From assembly GCA_937141995.1 (NCBI GenBank), contig CAKZQX010000861.1:1-8913 (forward strand): a DNA stretch of 8,913 bases. Direction: 5' to 3'. The position numbers were made by a program, and so were the translations under genes. Positions 5,910-8,913 of this stretch are shown here, in pieces; the stretch's first letter is position 1; each line of letters begins with the position of its first letter. The DNA is from an uncultured Chloroflexaceae bacterium (GTDB lineage: Bacteria > Chloroflexota > Chloroflexia > Chloroflexales > Chloroflexaceae). Under the pieces are notes generated by a model. It was not told the origin of the DNA and ran no database searches. It worked only from the letters and a program-made list of their open reading frames with translations.

Positions 5910-6893
5910 ATGAACAAGATCCTCGTTACCGGTGGCAAAGGGTTCCTCGGATCACATATTGTTGCCCGGTTGCAACAAGAGGGGTACCAGGTGCGCGTAC
6001 TGGCGCGACCCCGTCCGGATGCGGCTCCATCCTCAAATGGCAGTTACGAGGTCATCGCGGCCGATATTCGTGATGCTGATGCGGTTGAGCAGGCAATGCG
6101 CGGAATGGATGCGGTTATCCACCTGGTGTCAAACTTTCGTAAGGGCGGATCAGACAAAGAAGACGCCTACGCGGTAAATGTCGAGGGTTCCCAGAATGTA
6201 TTGCGTGCGGCACATAAGCATCATGTGCAACGAGTTGTGCATTGTAGCACGATTGGCGTGCATGGCACGGTGCTCTCGATTCCAGCGAATGAAACGACCC
6301 CCTTCAATCCGACTGATCTTTACCAGGAGACCAAACTGGTTGCGGAGCGGTTGGTCTGGAAGTTCTACGAGAAAACGCAACTGCCGATCACCGTTATCCG
6401 CCCGATCTCCTTGATTGGTCCCCACGACACACGGATGCTGAAACTCTTCCGGATGATCCAGCAGGGGCGCTTCATTATGATGGGGCAGGGTGATGCTTTT
6501 TTTCAACCTGCCTATATTGACGATGTTGTGGATGGATTTATGCTGGCCCTTACCCATCCACAAGCGGTTGGTGAGGCATTTATTGTGGGTGGTGAGGAGT
6601 ATGTGCCGTTGCGCGAACTGGTTACCATGATCGCTGAGGAACTGCATGTCGCGCCACCAAAGATTCGTATTCCCCTGGAGCCGATGTTGATTGCCGCATC
6701 CCTCTGCGAGTCGGTCTGTGTACCGTTGAAAATTGAGCCACCGCTGCACCGCCGCCGGATGAGCTTTTTTCAGAACAATCGCGCTTTTTCGGTCGAGAAG
6801 GCCAGAAAACTGCTTGGGTTTGAACCGCAATACAATCTGCGTGAAGCGTTGCGCGCAACTATTCGCTGGTACAAAGAACAAAACTGGTTGTAG
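5910..6893 (+). CDS. NAD(P)-dependent epimerase/dehydratase, extended SDR
   Basis: This 327-residue protein belongs to the extended short-chain dehydrogenase/reductase family, whose members epimerise, dehydrate or reduce nucleotide sugars and also oxidise sterol- or flavonoid-like substrates. The Rossmann motif is TGGKGFLG (7-14). Asp52 (ADIRD, 51-55) fits adenine-ring contacts. The catalytic tyrosine and lysine are Tyr138 and Lys142 (YQETK), with Ser113 in HCSTIG as the partner. RPISLIGP (164-171) and AYIDDVVDGFMLAL (201-214) are typical of the substrate domain. Length is normal for the family. ATG 5910 lies 8 bases after the methyltransferase stop, and GAGGT (5895-5899) overlaps that stop codon, so the two are translationally linked. 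The sugar or other substrate is not determined; 3-beta-hydroxysteroid-dehydrogenase-like relatives look similar at this level. Confidence 0.87.
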   Translation: MNKILVTGGKGFLGSHIVARLQQEGYQVRVLARPRPDAAPSSNGSYEVIAADIRDADAVEQAMRGMDAVIHLVSNFRKGGSDKEDAYAVNVEGSQNVLRAAHKHHVQRVVHCSTIGVHGTVLSIPANETTPFNPTDLYQETKLVAERLVWKFYEKTQLPITVIRPISLIGPHDTRMLKLFRMIQQGRFIMMGQGDAFFQPAYIDDVVDGFMLALTHPQAVGEAFIVGGEEYVPLRELVTMIAEELHVAPPKIRIPLEPMLIAASLCESVCVPLKIEPPLHRRRMSFFQNNRAFSVEKARKLLGFEPQYNLREALRATIRWYKEQNWL

Positions 6894-6909
6894 TTGTAAG
6901 GGAAAACTT

Positions 6910-7689
6910 ATGAAAGAATCGCTTGTCTCCTGGACCGGCGCTGACGATGGATCGCAGCGTACGCAGATGCAGTCAACCCTCACCGATACCAATAAATCTG
7001 CCTTGCAGAAGTATCAGGAACTGGTCACCGGCACAACCGGTCTGGGAACACTACTCAAATATGAACTTTATACCGGTCTGTTTGGTCCATTGCCGGGCGC
7101 GCCTGGCTTTGTCTTACGCAAATTCTTCTTTCGCAAATTGCTCACGCGCGTTGGTCGCAATGTCATCTTTGGCCGTTCCATGACTATTCGTCACCCTAAT
7201 CGTATTATGGTTGGTGCCAATGTGGTCTTTGACGACTATGTGGTACTGGATGCCAAAGGGACCGACAACCGCGGCATCGACATTGCCGACAATGTCATTG
7301 TCGGACGTGGCTCGGTGATAAGCTGCAAGAACGGCAATATCAGCATTGGCGAAGGGACGAATATTGCCATGAGTTGCTTCATCCAGTCGGCGCGCGACGT
7401 ACAGATTGGCAAGAATGTGCTTTTTGCCGCCTACTGTTATGTCATCGGTGGTGGCGATCACCGTACCGATCGGATCGATGTGCCGATCATCTATCAGGGT
7501 CAGGTGGTGCGGGGGGTGACGATTGAGGACAATTGCTGGCTCGGTGCCGGCGTGAAGGTCCAGGATGGCGTTACTATTGGTCACGACTCAATTATCGGCA
7601 GTGGCGCAGTAGTGACAAAGGACATTCCCCCTTACAGTGTGGCGGTGGGTGTGCCCGCGAAGGTTGTAAAAAACAGAAAACATACCTGA
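6910..7689 (+). CDS. Left-handed beta-helix acyltransferase (hexapeptide repeat)
   Basis: This 259-residue protein is an O- or N-acetyltransferase of the hexapeptide-repeat superfamily, which works as a trimer with acetyl-CoA or another acyl-CoA. Repeats with an aliphatic residue every sixth position run from about residue 82 to 236, for example VGRNVIFG, IDIADNVIVG, ISIGEGTNI, VQIGKNV and VTIGHDSIIG. His184 in GGGDHRTD is the likely catalytic base, placed as in the LacA/NodL/WbbJ type. The closing segment VVTKDIPPYSVAVGVPAKVV (235-254) is characteristic of this group. The first 75 residues are outside the helix and include an aromatic/basic stretch (KFFFRKLLTR, 71-80) that may touch the membrane or acceptor. 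AAGGGA (6898-6903) sits six bases before ATG 6910, and the gap from the SDR gene is 16 bases. The acceptor is unknown; acetylation of a glycan is the simplest reading. Confidence 0.88.
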   Translation: MKESLVSWTGADDGSQRTQMQSTLTDTNKSALQKYQELVTGTTGLGTLLKYELYTGLFGPLPGAPGFVLRKFFFRKLLTRVGRNVIFGRSMTIRHPNRIMVGANVVFDDYVVLDAKGTDNRGIDIADNVIVGRGSVISCKNGNISIGEGTNIAMSCFIQSARDVQIGKNVLFAAYCYVIGGGDHRTDRIDVPIIYQGQVVRGVTIEDNCWLGAGVKVQDGVTIGHDSIIGSGAVVTKDIPPYSVAVGVPAKVVKNRKHT

Positions 7690-7731
7690 GTAACGACATC
7701 AACTTGACAGATTATGGAACAGGAGATTCGC

Positions 7732-8913
7732 ATGTCACACGTTCAAGCTAAAAGTAAGCGTTTTGCGCCAATGCAGAACAATCGCACAATGGTTTCGTCA
7801 CGAACCGCTTCTGAACCTATTCGTGTTTTGCATGTTATTGATAAGCTCGGTGTCGGTGGTTCAAGTATTCATGGGATTACCCGTGTGCTTGGTTGGTGGA
7901 TCCCTCGCTTCGATACCGATCAATTCCAGATCAGTGTATGCAGTCTGCGTGCGCCTGAACCGGCAGGCGAGGTACTTCGCACGGAAAATATTCCGGTTTT
8001 TTATTTGAGCAAGGGCAAGTTTGATCCGCGCACCCTCACGGAGTTACTGAACCTGATAAAGCGTGAGCGGCCACATATTTTGCATCTGCACGGCTTCGGT
8101 GCCACGAATTTTGGTCGTATTGCCGGCCGCATAGCGGGGGTCCCCAACATTGTCCACGAGCATGTGGTCTTTTTGAAGCAACCTGGTTATCAGACTGTGG
8201 CGGACATGCTGCTGGCCCCATTAACGACCCGTGCAATCGCGATTTCAAATCCGGTACGTGACTACATGATCGCTACGCGGAAGGTAAAGCCCGGAACGCT
8301 GGATACATTTTTCTATGGATTGCCATTATCTGAGTTTCAGGCATCTGCGCCTCATATTCTTCAGGAGAAGCGGCAGCAGTTAGGGCTTGCGCCGACTGAT
8401 CGCGTGGTCTGCAATGTTGGTCGTCTGGATACCCAGAAGGGCCAGGTGTATCTGGTGAAGGCAGCCGCGGCTATCCTGGAGGCGGTACCCGAGGCGCGCA
8501 TCCTGCTGGTTGGTGATGGACCCGATCAGGCAATGCTCAAAACAGTTGCCGCGCAGGAGGGCATTGCCGATAAGATTATCTTTCCAGGATATCGCAGTGA
8601 TGTAGCTGATATGCTGGCTATATCGGATATTATCGCTATTCCTTCGTTGTGGGAGGGGGGGCCGATTACCCTGTTTGAGGCGATGCAACTGGGGAAACCC
8701 GTGATTGGCACACCGGCAGGTATTATGCCGAAAGTGATTCGCGAAGGTGAGACGGGGTTTGTGGTACCCTTCAAAGATAGCACCGCGCTGGCAGAAAAGA
8801 CCATTCATCTCCTTCAGAATCCCGCTATTGCGCAGGCAATGGGTCAGGCGGGATGGAACGTATGTCAGGAGTATGATATTTCCAAGTCAGTACAACGCCT
8901 GAGTGATATTTAT
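7732..8913 (+). CDS. GT4-type glycosyltransferase, 3' end outside window
   Basis: The reading frame has 394 codons and no stop before the window ends; GT4 proteins of this kind are usually about 380-420 residues, so little is probably missing. The N-terminal domain has VLHVIDKLGVGGSS (32-45) with the glycine-rich donor/acceptor loop, and ILHLHGFGATNFGR (116-129). The donor domain has NVGRLDTQKGQVYL (228-241), LLVGDGPD (258-265) and the intact catalytic pair Glu308-x7-Glu316 in WEGGPITLFEAMQLGKP. This contrasts with the first GT4 gene here, where the pair is lost. About 28 polar residues precede the fold. AGGAG (7721-7725) is six bases before ATG 7732; an in-frame ATG at 7714 lacks a ribosome binding site. 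A gap of 42 bases follows the acyltransferase gene, so it likely belongs to the same transcription unit. The sugar and acceptor are unknown. Confidence 0.9.
   Translation, partial: MSHVQAKSKRFAPMQNNRTMVSSRTASEPIRVLHVIDKLGVGGSSIHGITRVLGWWIPRFDTDQFQISVCSLRAPEPAGEVLRTENIPVFYLSKGKFDPRTLTELLNLIKRERPHILHLHGFGATNFGRIAGRIAGVPNIVHEHVVFLKQPGYQTVADMLLAPLTTRAIAISNPVRDYMIATRKVKPGTLDTFFYGLPLSEFQASAPHILQEKRQQLGLAPTDRVVCNVGRLDTQKGQVYLVKAAAAILEAVPEARILLVGDGPDQAMLKTVAAQEGIADKIIFPGYRSDVADMLAISDIIAIPSLWEGGPITLFEAMQLGKPVIGTPAGIMPKVIREGETGFVVPFKDSTALAEKTIHLLQNPAIAQAMGQAGWNVCQEYDISKSVQRLSDIY

Noticed and set aside
6150..6992. 280-residue minus-strand reading frame opposite the SDR gene
   Set aside because: It mirrors a clearly functional gene, and its own product has no motif and odd composition, so it is a shadow frame.
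7704..7732. TTGACA perfect -35 box ahead of the second GT4 gene
   Set aside because: No -10 element lies 15-19 bases downstream; the right spacing falls on TTCGCA, at the start codon itself.

Overview
This window looks like part of a bacterial surface-glycan or glycolipid biosynthesis locus. All seven recognisable genes lie on the plus strand: polyprenyl-phosphate glycosyltransferase (GT2), glycosyltransferase (GT4), GlpD-like FAD oxidoreductase, SAM methyltransferase, extended SDR epimerase/dehydratase, left-handed beta-helix acyltransferase, and a second GT4 that runs off the right edge. Shine-Dalgarno sequences, ATG starts and moderate G+C fit a bacterium. The style of the proteins reminds me of Chloroflexota (Chloroflexus/Roseiflexus relatives), but nothing in the window proves this and it should be treated as a guess.

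Layout: 1-630 holds no gene I can support. It contains a perfect 15-bp hairpin at the extreme left edge, a 149-bp segment with about 18-bp terminal inverted repeats that looks like a MITE (188-336), and then an A+T-richer leader. The leader has a weak promoter candidate, an RNA fold drawn as a three-way junction (487-570), and a 12-bp palindrome ahead of the GT2 gene (631-1782). A 324-base gap follows. It carries a nested long inverted repeat (1810-1922) and a 10-bp hairpin that touches the ribosome binding site of the first GT4 gene (2107-3309). After a 137-base gap with an extended -10 promoter candidate, the five remaining genes form a tight block: GlpD-like (3447-5174), methyltransferase (5074-5901, overlapping by 101 bases), SDR (5910-6893), acyltransferase (6910-7689) and GT4 (7732-8913, partial). 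The gaps between these are 8, 16 and 42 bases, so they are probably one transcription unit.

How they may work together (inference): the GT2 loads a sugar onto a polyprenyl phosphate at the membrane, the two GT4 enzymes transfer sugars from nucleotide donors, and the SDR makes or edits a sugar precursor. The methyltransferase and acyltransferase decorate the product. The GlpD-like enzyme is the odd member. It keeps the FAD fold, but several positions that line the glycerol-3-phosphate site of E. coli GlpD are changed, so it may oxidise a different alcohol, perhaps a glycan or lipid head-group intermediate. No flippase, polymerase or ligase is visible, so the locus must continue outside the window. 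The strongest leads are this divergent oxidoreductase in a glycan operon and the non-coding structures in front of the first two genes.
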